A stretch of DNA of 64,000 bases from Thiosulfatihalobacter marinus (GTDB lineage: Bacteria; Pseudomonadota; Alphaproteobacteria; Rhodobacterales; Rhodobacteraceae): positions 186,001-250,000 of the forward strand of contig NZ_JAECRZ010000002.1 in NCBI RefSeq assembly GCF_016019955.1. The letters run 5' to 3'. The notes under the pieces were generated by a model. That model saw nothing but the letters and a program-made list of their open reading frames with translations, did no database searches and was not told where the DNA came from. This document shows, piece by piece, positions 16,443-24,799 of the stretch. Position numbers and translations under genes: made by a program. Numbering within the stretch: the first letter of the stretch is position 1; every line of letters starts with the position of its first letter.

Positions 16443-18584
16443 TCAATTCGCGACCTCGAGAACGCTCGACAGCGCGCCCTTGCCGCGCGCCGCGTCAAAC
16501 GCGGCCATAACATCCTGTGACGACAGGATTTCCGACAGGATAATGCCTTCGGGCGCGGCGGGGCCGTATACCGCATTGAACGGAATGCCAAATCGGTTGT
16601 GGGCTTCCAGAAAGCGCGCGATGCGATCGTCCGGGCGGGTCCAGTCGGCCTGCATCGGGATGATATCCCCGCTGGTAAGGGCCGTCACAACCGGCTCGCG
16701 TTCAAGCACCAGTGCCTTGTTGGCCTTGCAGGTCAGACACCATTCCGCCGTGATATCCAGAAAGACCACCTCGCCGCGCGACACGCGTTTGGCGATGTCG
16801 GTGCGGTCAAAGGGCACCCAGGCAATCTGTTCACCGGCAAGCGACTGGCTGGCGGGCTGGGCCTGGCGCGCCAGCGGCGCGGCGGCGACCAGTGGCAGGA
16901 TGGCCAGCACAATGATGGCGGCGCTGCGCGGGACCGGGGGCAGGACGCGGAACGTCACAACCAGTATCAGCGCCACGGACAGGCCCGCGACCGTGGCGGC
17001 GGCCAGCATCCCGGCGACCGAGGCCAGCACCCACAGCAGCCAAAGCGCGGTGCCCAGAAGCAATATCCCCAGTACGACCTTCAGCCAGACCATCCAGGGG
17101 CCGGGTTTGGGCAGCACTCGAACCAGGCCGGGCAATGCCGCCACCACAAGATAGGGCAGGGCAAGCCCCAGCCCCAGCGCGGTGAAGACGATCACGATGT
17201 CGATCCCGCGCCCGGCCAGCGCAAAGGCAACAGCCGTGCCCAGGAACGGGGCCGAACAGGGGGTCGCAAGCACCGCCCCAAAGAACCCGGTGGCAAAATC
17301 CGCGCCATATCCCGTTGTGCCCCCGGCCCCCGCCAGCCGCGTTTGCAGCGATGCGGGCAGGCGGAATTCGAACAGGCCGAACAGATTGGCGGAAAACACT
17401 GCCAGCACCACGAACAGCACGGCCAGGAAGGTCGGGTTCTGGAACTGGAGACCCCAGCCAACCGTCACCCCGAATGTCTGCAACAGGTACAGCACCGCCG
17501 CCAGCGCCCACATGAAGGCCATGACACCCGCCGCCGCCAGAAGAAAGCCGGTGCGCACCGCGCGGGTACCACGCCCGCTTGTCTTGATGGCAGAGGACAG
17601 CTTGATCGACAGAACCGGCAGAACGCAGGGCATCACATTCAGGATCAGGCCGCCCAGAAATGCGACCAGCGCGATCCAGGCCATCTGATCCAGCCCGGGC
17701 ACCAGCTGATCGATGCTGAACGGCGGCGCTGGCGGGGTGGCGACCAGATCGGGCGACAGCGTGAAGGCGCGCGTGCCGTCCGTCACCGTCACCAGGGGAT
17801 CCCGATAAGTGCTTTCCTCCAGACGCAGGATCGGAATCTGTGCCCAGAGATAGCTGCCCGCCTTGCCCAGCCGGATGTCGGGCTTGCCCAATGCGGTGCC
17901 TTCGCCCAGCTCCACGAACACGTCCGGGGTTTGAAAGGCGGTTGCGCTTTCCATTTCGACCGTAAGCGCGGTGCCGGCCTCGTCAAGCGAGGCGTTGGCC
18001 AGCGATACGCCGGTCTTGTCGCCTTCGACCGGGATCCGCGCCAGGTAGGTGCCGATCCGCGCGGCCGAGTCCTGGTCGATCGTTGATCCCGTGGCCAGCG
18101 GCAGCGACAGGTCGAAGATTTCCGGCACGCAGACTTCCGAGCAGACCAGAAGATTGACCGACCCGTTCAGAACGGCGGGCGCGCCGGGATTTTCCAGCGT
18201 GACGTTCAGCGGAAAGACAACGCTTTTGCTGTATCCGAAATTCTCGATGCCGAATGCCGTGAACCGCTTGGGTGCGGGCCACAGCATTTCGACCTCGGCA
18301 ACATTGACCGACCCGCTCCAGTCGATCTCGGGCGGGATGCCAACCTCGCCGGGAGAGCGCCAATAGGTCTTCCAGCCGTCGTTCAGGATCAGGTCCAGCC
18401 CGGCCGACAGGGTTGCGCTGCCCGCGGGCACCCCGTTCTGAGCGGTGATCAGCTTGGCCGTGACCGGCGTGGACACATAGGTTTCGGACGTGGCCGCCAG
18501 CGAAGGCTGCGCAATGGCAAGGACAAGCGGCAACGCGCAAAACAGCCGCTTGAGGCGGTGCACAGCTCTCGGGAAACGGATCAT
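16443..18584 (-). CDS. scsB: ScsB-like DsbD family transmembrane thiol:disulfide reductase
   Basis: The 713-residue protein passes electrons from cytosolic thioredoxin across the membrane to periplasmic thiol proteins. It has a signal peptide (about 1-30), an N-terminal periplasmic domain with V-C-S-E-V-C, a TM core with M-P-C-V-L-P and T-P-C-S-A-P carrying the two membrane cysteines, and a C-terminal thioredoxin domain with C616-L-T-C619. The long N-terminal domain matches ScsB (suppressor of copper sensitivity) more than E. coli DsbD. Its partner may be the ScsC-like DsbA at 22746. An AAGGAG site precedes ATG 18584. Confidence 0.88.
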   Translation of the reverse strand: MIRFPRAVHRLKRLFCALPLVLAIAQPSLAATSETYVSTPVTAKLITAQNGVPAGSATLSAGLDLILNDGWKTYWRSPGEVGIPPEIDWSGSVNVAEVEMLWPAPKRFTAFGIENFGYSKSVVFPLNVTLENPGAPAVLNGSVNLLVCSEVCVPEIFDLSLPLATGSTIDQDSAARIGTYLARIPVEGDKTGVSLANASLDEAGTALTVEMESATAFQTPDVFVELGEGTALGKPDIRLGKAGSYLWAQIPILRLEESTYRDPLVTVTDGTRAFTLSPDLVATPPAPPFSIDQLVPGLDQMAWIALVAFLGGLILNVMPCVLPVLSIKLSSAIKTSGRGTRAVRTGFLLAAAGVMAFMWALAAVLYLLQTFGVTVGWGLQFQNPTFLAVLFVVLAVFSANLFGLFEFRLPASLQTRLAGAGGTTGYGADFATGFFGAVLATPCSAPFLGTAVAFALAGRGIDIVIVFTALGLGLALPYLVVAALPGLVRVLPKPGPWMVWLKVVLGILLLGTALWLLWVLASVAGMLAAATVAGLSVALILVVTFRVLPPVPRSAAIIVLAILPLVAAAPLARQAQPASQSLAGEQIAWVPFDRTDIAKRVSRGEVVFLDITAEWCLTCKANKALVLEREPVVTALTSGDIIPMQADWTRPDDRIARFLEAHNRFGIPFNAVYGPAAPEGIILSEILSSQDVMAAFDAARGKGALSSVLEVAN

Positions 18585-18616
18585 CGGTTGCTCCTTGCGT
18601 TATCGGTCATGTCGGG

Positions 18617-18871
18617 TCAGGTGCCCGCCCCGGTGACCACCTGCGCCCCGCCAACAATTGCCATGCCCTGGCGGCCGTCGTCACAGACCAGCGACTGAAC
18701 GCCTCCGTTCAGGCCACCGGTGAATTCGCATCCTTTCGGGGCCAGGATCGTTTGTCCGTCAACCGACAGGGTGTTTCGGGTTGGCCGCTCACATTGCTGC
18801 ACCTGGGTGGTGCAGGCGCTTACCACAACTGCGGTAAGAACAAGCCAGTACGGTGTCAATCGAACTTGCAT
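18617..18871 (-). CDS. Small putative lipoprotein
   Basis: The 84-residue protein starts at ATG 18871 with a hydrophobic signal and a lipobox-like V-V-S-A-C (C20). The mature part has three further cysteines (Q-Q-C, K-G-C, V-C-D) and a glycine-rich end. The frame is open much further upstream, to 19360, but that part reads as noise. The Shine-Dalgarno sequence is weak. It ends 33 bp before the ScsB-like start, so it may be co-transcribed with it. No family is recognised. Confidence 0.65.
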   Translation of the reverse strand: MQVRLTPYWLVLTAVVVSACTTQVQQCERPTRNTLSVDGQTILAPKGCEFTGGLNGGVQSLVCDDGRQGMAIVGGAQVVTGAGT

Positions 18872-19223
18872 CACAGTTGTATGACCTGTGGACTGGTGGG
18901 ACAGGCATCGGGCGCGGGTGCCTGTCCGGACCCGGATCCACGCAAACGCGCACCGGCGCGCGGCGGCGACAGCACACGCCAAATGACCGGCACCGCCGGT
19001 TTCGGCCCTTTGCGCCCCCGGATCGATGCGGTCCTGGGGTGGATATTTGTCTGTTTGGACACAAGCCACCATGAAAAGCGTTGTTTCACCCCTTATGCAG
19101 GCTTCTTCATAGTAAAGGTCAAGGATACATTTCGATACAAAATTCGAGACATCAAACGGTTGAGATAGGCGCCGCTTCGGGCGAAAAGCGGCCAGCGACG
19201 CGATACCGGTATTTGGAGGCGAC
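18872..19223. promoter_or_regulatory. Divergent intergenic region
   Basis: These 352 bp separate the minus-strand lipoprotein/ScsB run from the plus-strand L,D-transpeptidase run and should contain both promoters. The part from about 19080 to 19165 is more AT-rich than its surroundings. Frames open here (for example 18752-19168 +) look like shadows. No clear operator was found. Confidence 0.45.
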
Positions 19224-19811
19224 ATGGCAGGGCAATCAAAATTCGGGCGGCGGACCTTCACGGCGGGTCTGGCGACGTTTCTCGCGACGCCGGCGATCCT
19301 TCGGGCGCAGCAGTTACCTTCGAACATCGATGGCGAGGCCGAGGGCGTAAGCCGCAACATCTCGTCTTTCGCCTTGCATGACTGGCGGGATCACTTTGAT
19401 CGGATCGGCAAGGGGATCCTGCTGTCGGACACGACGCGGCGCGTGCTTCAGCACTGGACGGCGGATGGTGAGATGCGGATCTATCCGACATCGGTTCCCC
19501 TGACCGACGAACTGACGCGGCGCGGCTATACCGAAGTGGTGGAGAAGCGCAAGAATCCGGGATGGGCGCCGACACCGTCCATGCGCAAGCGCAACCCGGA
19601 ATGGCCTGCATATATCAAGGGCGGCGATCCCCTCAATCCGTTGGGCACGCGCGCGCTTTACCTGTCGTGGACATATTACCGCATTCATGGAAGTCAGGAT
19701 TCCCGCAAGATCGGGCGGCGGTCCTCCAACGGCTGCATTGGCCTGTATAACGAGCAGATCGAAGAAGTGTACGACCGCGTTCCGCTGGGCACGCAGGTAA
19801 AGCTGATCTGA
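19224..19811 (+). CDS. Tat-exported L,D-transpeptidase (YkuD), second copy
   Basis: The 195-residue protein has a Tat signal (G-R-R-T-F-T-A-G) and the YkuD catalytic pair H155 (I-H-G-S) and C171 (S-S-N-G-C-I-G). It is clearly divergent from the copy at 15586-16260 rather than a recent duplicate. ATG 19224 is preceded by GGAGGCGAC. It heads a plus-strand run with a cytochrome c, a small secreted protein, a cupredoxin and a multicopper oxidase, which suggests a role in the envelope response to copper. Confidence 0.92.
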   Translation: MAGQSKFGRRTFTAGLATFLATPAILRAQQLPSNIDGEAEGVSRNISSFALHDWRDHFDRIGKGILLSDTTRRVLQHWTADGEMRIYPTSVPLTDELTRRGYTEVVEKRKNPGWAPTPSMRKRNPEWPAYIKGGDPLNPLGTRALYLSWTYYRIHGSQDSRKIGRRSSNGCIGLYNEQIEEVYDRVPLGTQVKLI

Positions 19812-19847
19812 GTGCCCGTGCTAAGAACCCCGGAAGGAAAATAGAGA

Positions 19848-20306
19848 ATGAACAAGTTGGGAATTCTGGTTGGCGGCGTCGCACTGGCGGGCGCCGCTGT
19901 TTTCGTGTGGCAGGCCATCGCGCCGGCACCGGCAACGCAGGGCCACTCGATGGAGCCGCCCGATACCAGCACGATAGAAGACGGAGATCCGATCGCGAAT
20001 GTGCGTGTGCCCGCGCAATTATCCCCCGAGGGAGAGATCGGCAAACGTGTGTTCGAAGCGAAATGCGCAGTCTGCCATGGCAAGAATGCTGCCGGGCAAA
20101 ACGGCATAGCGCCGCCGTTGGTGAACAAGATCTATGAGCCGGGGCACCACGCCGACGAAGCCTTCCAGCGGGCAGCTTTCAACGGTGTCACCGCCCACCA
20201 CTGGAACTTTGGCAACATGCCGCCGATCGAGGGCCTGACCCGCGCCGATGTCCAATACGTCGCCCGTTATGTACGGGAATTGCAGCGCGAGAACGGGATC
20301 AACTGA
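19848..20306 (+). CDS. Membrane-anchored monohaem cytochrome c
   Basis: The 152-residue protein has one N-terminal TM anchor or uncleaved signal (about 3-24) and a class I cytochrome c domain with C73-A-V-C-H77 and a likely Met ligand in G-N-M-P-P. The binding motif is followed by H-G-K-N-A-A-G-Q-N-G, usual for this fold. It probably carries electrons in the periplasm; the partner could be the multicopper oxidase downstream or a terminal oxidase. Its stop overlaps the next start (TGATG). Confidence 0.92.
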   Translation: MNKLGILVGGVALAGAAVFVWQAIAPAPATQGHSMEPPDTSTIEDGDPIANVRVPAQLSPEGEIGKRVFEAKCAVCHGKNAAGQNGIAPPLVNKIYEPGHHADEAFQRAAFNGVTAHHWNFGNMPPIEGLTRADVQYVARYVRELQRENGIN

Positions 20307-20683
20307 TGCGCGCGCGGTATGCAGCACAGCCCTGGTTGGCGATCGGGTGCTCCATACTTCTGGTGATCTACGCGGTGTTGGCTACCTCCGCGGCCGACGC
20401 CTACCCAGGCGCGACCGACGAACATGGCGCTGTTGCGCGCCAGGTCGGCGCCGACCGTGCGGCAACCACCGGGCATGATCTGGCGGATCAGCCCTGTCAC
20501 GCCGATGTCGAATGTATCGCGACGGGATTCATGCTGCTTGCCGATGAACAGGCGCAGATTGTCATGCCGCACCTGATACAGCGGGAATGGCCGATACTGT
20601 GGTTCCATTCCATCAATACGATTCCACGATTGCCGCCTCCCCGCGGACGGGAGGGGCCTCAAGGAGGGCTCATCCTGACATGA
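20306..20683 (+). CDS. Small secreted protein of unknown function
   Basis: The 125-residue product overlaps the upstream cytochrome stop by 1 bp and has a hydrophobic N-terminal segment (about 10-30), then a central part with two cysteines (D-Q-P-C-H-A-D-V-E-C) and a Met/His-containing stretch. The tail is Pro/Arg-rich and reads like low-complexity sequence; it contains P-R-G-R-E-G and could be out of a true frame. I recognise no family. Overlap and operon position favour a real gene, with the tail uncertain. Confidence 0.55.
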   Translation: MRARYAAQPWLAIGCSILLVIYAVLATSAADAYPGATDEHGAVARQVGADRAATTGHDLADQPCHADVECIATGFMLLADEQAQIVMPHLIQREWPILWFHSINTIPRLPPPRGREGPQGGLILT

Positions 20684-20731
20684 AATCGAAAAATGATCGC
20701 ATAGGACGATCGCATATTCTGGAATCGAAAA

Positions 20732-21262
20732 ATGCAAACCAAGACAACACTCCTGACCACCCTGGCCGCCGGTTTCCTGGCCATGTCTTCCACCGTCGCC
20801 CTGGCCGACATCGGGCATGGTGAACCGCCGACCTACGGTACACCGGGGGAAGCCCACCACGTATCCCGCACGATCGAGGTGCGCATGGGCGAAATGTTCT
20901 TTGACCCCAAGTCCATCGACGTTGCACCCGGTGAGACCATTCGCTTTGTGGTCATCAACGAAGGCGACGTGGTGCACGAATTCAACCTGGGCACCGAAAA
21001 CGACTGGGTCTCGCATATCAACGAGATGGAACGCATGACCGCGGAAGGCATGATCGACTATGACCGGATCGATCACGAAAAAATGCGCGCGATGGGGATG
21101 ATGCATTCCGACCCGAACTCGACTTTGCTTGAACCGGGCGAGCGCGCCGAAGTCATCTGGCGCTTCCCGGATGAAGCGACCGAGGTTGGCTTTGCCTGCA
21201 ATGTGCCCGGACATCGTGAGGCCGGCATGGTCGGGAACATCGTCTTCAGGGGCGAAAGCTAA
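20732..21262 (+). CDS. Periplasmic cupredoxin
   Basis: The 176-residue blue-copper-type protein has a signal peptide (about 1-25) and a cupredoxin domain with a typical type I copper site: H in V-V-H-E-F-N, then C, H and M in C-N-V-P-G-H-R-E-A-G-M near the C-terminus. An insert rich in Met, His and Asp (about 95-130) lies between the strands and could bind extra copper. Proteins of this kind are found in copper tolerance operons beside multicopper oxidases. Here the MCO follows 63 bp downstream, after a hairpin. Confidence 0.92.
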   Translation: MQTKTTLLTTLAAGFLAMSSTVALADIGHGEPPTYGTPGEAHHVSRTIEVRMGEMFFDPKSIDVAPGETIRFVVINEGDVVHEFNLGTENDWVSHINEMERMTAEGMIDYDRIDHEKMRAMGMMHSDPNSTLLEPGERAEVIWRFPDEATEVGFACNVPGHREAGMVGNIVFRGES

Positions 21263-21277
21263 GACTGAACGGAACCG

Positions 21278-21301
21278 GAAGGGCGGTGTCAGCCGCCCTT
21301 C
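21278..21301 (+). terminator. Hairpin between cupredoxin and multicopper oxidase genes
   Basis: GAAGGGCGG and CCGCCCTTC form a perfect 9-bp stem with a 6-nt loop, 15 bp after the cupredoxin stop and 24 bp before the MCO start. No T-tract follows. It may partly terminate transcription or protect the upstream mRNA, lowering oxidase expression relative to cupredoxin. Confidence 0.5.
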
Positions 21302-21325
21302 CACGATCGACAGGAGTAACAACGT

Positions 21326-22720
21326 TTGACAACACGGCGCGCCTTTCTCGGGCAGGCAACGGCAACCCTGGCCCTTTCGGGCCTCGCGCGGCCGGCATTT
21401 GCCGCCTCTCATGACCCTCAGGCGCTTGTCGCGCGCGAGGCAGTGGTGCAACTGGCCCCCGAGGGCTATCCCGCGACATCCATCTGGGGATATGACGGCA
21501 CGCTTCCGGGGACATTGATCCGCGTGCGGCAGGGGGAACGGATCCGCCGCCGGCTTGTCAACGAGTTGCCACAGCCCAGTTCGGTGCATTGGCACGGTCT
21601 GCGCATCGAGAACGCCATGGACGGCGTGGCCGGCCTGACCCAGGACCCCGTGCCCCCGGGCGAGAGTTTTGACTATGATTTTGTGGCCCCAGACGCGGGC
21701 ACGTTCTGGTATCATTCACACTACAATTCGGTCGAACAGGTGGCCCGCGGCCTGTATGGCGCCCTGATCGTTGACGAAGCCGAACCGGTGGATGTCGATC
21801 ACGACGAGATTTTGATGCTGGACGATTGGTTGCTTGATACCGAAACGGCGCAGCTCGACCCGGATTTCGCGGCCCCCCATTCCCTTAGCCATGCCGGCCG
21901 GCGCGGAAATTTTGTGGCCACGAATGGCGCAGCGCTGACCGAACTGCCGGTCAAGCCAAATGAACGTATTCGCCTGCGGCTGATCAACGCCGCCAATGCC
22001 CGGATTTTCCCGCTGACCCTTTCGGGGCTGGACGGATGGGTCATGGCCTATGACGGAATGCCGCTGGACACGCCGGAGAAACTCGAAGGTGAGTTTCTTC
22101 TGGGGCCGGGACAGCGCGTGGATCTGTTTGTGGACGTGACCGCCGCCGCGGGCGAGTCCGCCCATCTTGTGCGGCTGAACGATGAAGAAGGCTTTTCGCA
22201 GGTGGCCTTTCCGGTCGCGGGCGACGGTGTATCGCGGACCCGCCGCGACGCCCCTGCCGCGCTGCCGCCCAACCCGGGCATGGACGTGCCGGGTGTCGAG
22301 GGCGCGCCGGTCACGGATCTCCTTATGGAAGGTGGGGCCATGGGAGGGCTTCAGGAGGCGGTGTATAACGGCGAGACATTGGGGTTTCGCGCCCTGGTGG
22401 ATGCCAATCAGTTCTGGGCGTTCAACGGCGTGGTCGGCATGACCGACACGCCGCTCATGAACGTGGCCCGGGGCGAGACCGCGCGCGTGAAGATGCGCAA
22501 CGAGACAGCGTTTCCACATGCGATGCACCTGCATGGAATGCACTTTCGGGAAGTTCTGGAAAACGGAGATCTGGGGCCGCTCAGGGATACGTTACTGGTA
22601 TTCCGCGGCGAAACGCGTGAAATTGCCTTTGTCGGAGGCGCTCCGGGGAAATGGCTTTTCCATTGTCACATGCTGGGTCATACCGCATCCGGCATGGCGA
22701 CCTGGGTTCAAGTCACATGA
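21326..22720 (+). CDS. Tat-exported multicopper oxidase (CueO/CopA-like)
   Basis: The 464-residue enzyme would oxidise Cu(I) or another substrate in the periplasm with reduction of O2 to water. A Tat signal (T-T-R-R-A-F-L-G-Q) follows an unusual TTG start at 21326, preceded by CAGGAG. All four copper-ligand blocks are visible: H-W-H-G, W-Y-H-S-H, H-A-M-H-L-H-G, and H-C-H-M-L-G-H-T-A-S-G-M with the type 1 Cys and axial Met. The length is typical of three-domain bacterial laccase-like oxidases. It is embedded in a copper-handling operon. Confidence 0.94.
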   Translation: MTTRRAFLGQATATLALSGLARPAFAASHDPQALVAREAVVQLAPEGYPATSIWGYDGTLPGTLIRVRQGERIRRRLVNELPQPSSVHWHGLRIENAMDGVAGLTQDPVPPGESFDYDFVAPDAGTFWYHSHYNSVEQVARGLYGALIVDEAEPVDVDHDEILMLDDWLLDTETAQLDPDFAAPHSLSHAGRRGNFVATNGAALTELPVKPNERIRLRLINAANARIFPLTLSGLDGWVMAYDGMPLDTPEKLEGEFLLGPGQRVDLFVDVTAAAGESAHLVRLNDEEGFSQVAFPVAGDGVSRTRRDAPAALPPNPGMDVPGVEGAPVTDLLMEGGAMGGLQEAVYNGETLGFRALVDANQFWAFNGVVGMTDTPLMNVARGETARVKMRNETAFPHAMHLHGMHFREVLENGDLGPLRDTLLVFRGETREIAFVGGAPGKWLFHCHMLGHTASGMATWVQVT

Positions 22721-22745
22721 AACAAACCGCGAAAAGGAAAATGAA

Positions 22746-23477
22746 ATGAAATTGAAAAATTTTTTGCTTGCCGTGACGCTCGGCCTGGCGCTGCCGTTCG
22801 CGGCGTTTGCCAGCGAGCCGGTGGACGAGGGACGGGTCAAGGAACTTGTGCTGGAAACGATCCGGGAAAACCCGGAAATCGTGATGGAAGCCGTGGCCAT
22901 ACTGGAACAAAAACAGGCGGCCGAGGCGGAACTGGCCCGGGTGAACGTGCTGGAGACAGAGCGTGACCGGATCGAGCGCGACCCGAACGCGCCGGTTCTG
23001 GGCAACCCGGACGGCGACGTGACGGTTGTCGAATTCTTTGATTACAACTGTCCCTATTGCCGTCGCGCCATGCCAGAGGTTCAGGGCCTGCTGGACGCTG
23101 ATCCCAATGTCCGGCTTGTCTATCGAGAATGGCCCATTCTGGGCGAAGGCTCGGTTTTTGCGGCCCGGGCAGCGCTGGCTTCGCGCAAACAGGGCAAATA
23201 CGAGGAATTCCACTGGGCGATGATGGGCATGAACGGGCGCGCCGAAGAGGCAAGCGTCCTGCGTATCGCGGCCGAGGTCGGTCTGGACGTTGAGCAACTG
23301 AAACGGGACATGAACGGCCCCGAAATCCAGGAACATATCGACACGTCCATGGAACTGTCCAAGTCGCTGGGTTTCAACGGAACCCCGTCCTTCGTGATCG
23401 GCGAAGAACTGGTGCCGGGGCTGATCCAGAAGGATCAGATGATTGAACTGGTTGAGGCGGCGCGGGCGAGCGAATGA
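22746..23477 (+). CDS. scsC: ScsC-like DsbA family thiol oxidoreductase
   Basis: The 243-residue periplasmic protein has a signal peptide (about 1-22), a helical N-terminal region (about 26-75, V-K-E-L-V-L-E-T-I-R-E-N-P-E) like the ScsC oligomerisation segment, and a DsbA thioredoxin fold with C102-P-Y-C105 and cis-Pro in G-T-P-S-F. ScsC proteins act as disulfide isomerases or copper-linked thiol proteins reduced by ScsB. The ScsB-like gene is 4 kb away on the other strand. ATG 22746 is used because it gives the signal peptide; the frame opens at 22518 inside the MCO gene. It overlaps the next gene by 4 bp. Confidence 0.88.
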   Translation: MKLKNFLLAVTLGLALPFAAFASEPVDEGRVKELVLETIRENPEIVMEAVAILEQKQAAEAELARVNVLETERDRIERDPNAPVLGNPDGDVTVVEFFDYNCPYCRRAMPEVQGLLDADPNVRLVYREWPILGEGSVFAARAALASRKQGKYEEFHWAMMGMNGRAEEASVLRIAAEVGLDVEQLKRDMNGPEIQEHIDTSMELSKSLGFNGTPSFVIGEELVPGLIQKDQMIELVEAARASE

Positions 23478-24130
23478 CGCCATTGCGGTCAATACTTGTC
23501 GTTTCGGCGCTGGTTGCGGCCATGGGCGGTTCCGCCCTGGCCAACCCGATCGACTTTGACCGAAGCTGGCGCGAGCAGGGCTTCTTCCGGTTCTGGAGCA
23601 ATGACTATGCGTTCCTGGGGGATCGGCTGGATGTCGTTTCGGACGGCACGGTTTCGCTGGTTTGGCGTGCCGTCGAGCCCGGATTGGGAAATGCCACCCG
23701 CGCGCGCTGGAACTGGAACGTGCGCGAAAGCGTCATCGCGACGGATTTGCAGCGCAAAGGCGGAGATGACCGAAATCTTGCGGTCTATTTCGTGTTCGTC
23801 GATCCCGAAACCGCCCGCGGACTGACCCGGAACACCGCGCGCCGCCTGCTGCGCAATCCCAACACCCGGGCGCTTGTCTATGTGTGGGGCGGGGAAAGGG
23901 CATCGAACGACTTCCTGCAAAGCCCGTACCACCCGAAACTTGCCACCCATGTCCTGCGCCCGGCAGGCACAGGCAACTTCATGGAAGGTGTCGATCTGGC
24001 AGCCGATTTCCGCAGTGCATTTGGCGAGCAAAGGGGGGTTCTCGTGGGCCTGGGCATATCGGCGGACAGCGATGACACGGATGGTCGCATCGTGGCGTCG
24101 GTGGACAGCTTTGAACTCCTGAACAGATGA
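23474..24130 (+). CDS. DUF3047 family periplasmic protein
   Basis: The 218-residue protein has a signal peptide (about 1-23, A-L-A) and the DUF3047 features F-D-x-S-W, A-L-V-Y-V-W-G, and a C-terminal G-x-x-I-S-A-D-S-D-D-T block. The family has no firm role; many members are exported. It overlaps the ScsC-like gene by 4 bp (ATGA), so the two are probably made together. Confidence 0.82.
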   Translation: MTPLRSILVVSALVAAMGGSALANPIDFDRSWREQGFFRFWSNDYAFLGDRLDVVSDGTVSLVWRAVEPGLGNATRARWNWNVRESVIATDLQRKGGDDRNLAVYFVFVDPETARGLTRNTARRLLRNPNTRALVYVWGGERASNDFLQSPYHPKLATHVLRPAGTGNFMEGVDLAADFRSAFGEQRGVLVGLGISADSDDTDGRIVASVDSFELLNR

Positions 24131-24278
24131 CCATGTCCCACCCTCCAGGCCATGATCCGGGCTGTGACGGCAGCGGCGCCCGGTGCCTTCGGCCAGAGCC
24201 TGCCGCGCCGCCATAGCGGGACCGGTGCGAGAGAAAACAGCGCCCCCCAACTTGCCACATTCAGCAGGAGCCCAACCC

Positions 24279-24770
24279 GTGTCCAGAACCAACCTTTTCA
24301 TTGTCCTTGCCGCTGTTGTTCTGACGGTGCTGGGGGCGTTTTATTATCTTGGCCAAAAGCCGGTGCAATCGGCGTCGTTGCGGCAACCGGAGGCGTCAGA
24401 CCCCATTGCCGGGGCCGCGTTGTATGCCGACAATTGTTCGGCCTGTCATGGTGCGAACCTGGAAGGGCAGGAGAATTGGCAAAGCCCGAATGAGGACGGC
24501 ACGCTACCCGCCCCGCCGCATGATGAAACCGGCCATACCTGGCACCACGGCGACGCGCTGTTGTTCAACTACACCAAGCAGGGTGGAGAAGCCTTGCTGA
24601 CGCAAATGGGCGTGACCGATGTCAAGAGCGGGATGCCGGCCTTCGGCGATCAACTGAGCGATGCGGAAATCTGGGATATTCTGGCCTATATCAAGTCCAG
24701 CTGGCCGGATCGGACCCGCGACATCCAGCAGCAGCGTTCACAAGCAGAGCAAATGCGCAACGGGGGGTAA
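24279..24770 (+). CDS. Membrane-anchored monohaem cytochrome c
   Basis: The 163-residue protein has an N-terminal TM anchor (about 5-24), a haem motif C53-S-A-C-H57, and a Met ligand in S-G-M-P-A-F. GTG 24279 is taken as start because AGGAG lies 8 bp upstream and the TM anchor then sits at the N-terminus. It resembles the cytochrome at 19848 in layout but differs in sequence. Its C-terminal helix ends in Q-Q-Q-R-S-Q-A-E-Q-M. It is convergent with the membrane protein at 24800. Confidence 0.9.
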   Translation: MSRTNLFIVLAAVVLTVLGAFYYLGQKPVQSASLRQPEASDPIAGAALYADNCSACHGANLEGQENWQSPNEDGTLPAPPHDETGHTWHHGDALLFNYTKQGGEALLTQMGVTDVKSGMPAFGDQLSDAEIWDILAYIKSSWPDRTRDIQQQRSQAEQMRNGG

Positions 24771-24799
24771 TCGCCCGCCGGGCACGGCTTTGCGGGCCC

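Noticed and set aside
16599-18086. Plus-strand open frame of 495 codons opposite the ScsB-like gene
   Set aside because: Gln/Arg/His-rich antisense shadow; the DsbD family protein is certain on the minus strand.
20267-21715. Minus-strand open frame of 482 codons opposite cupredoxin and multicopper oxidase genes
   Set aside because: Crosses several recognised plus-strand genes and their gaps; no domain and no ribosome binding site.
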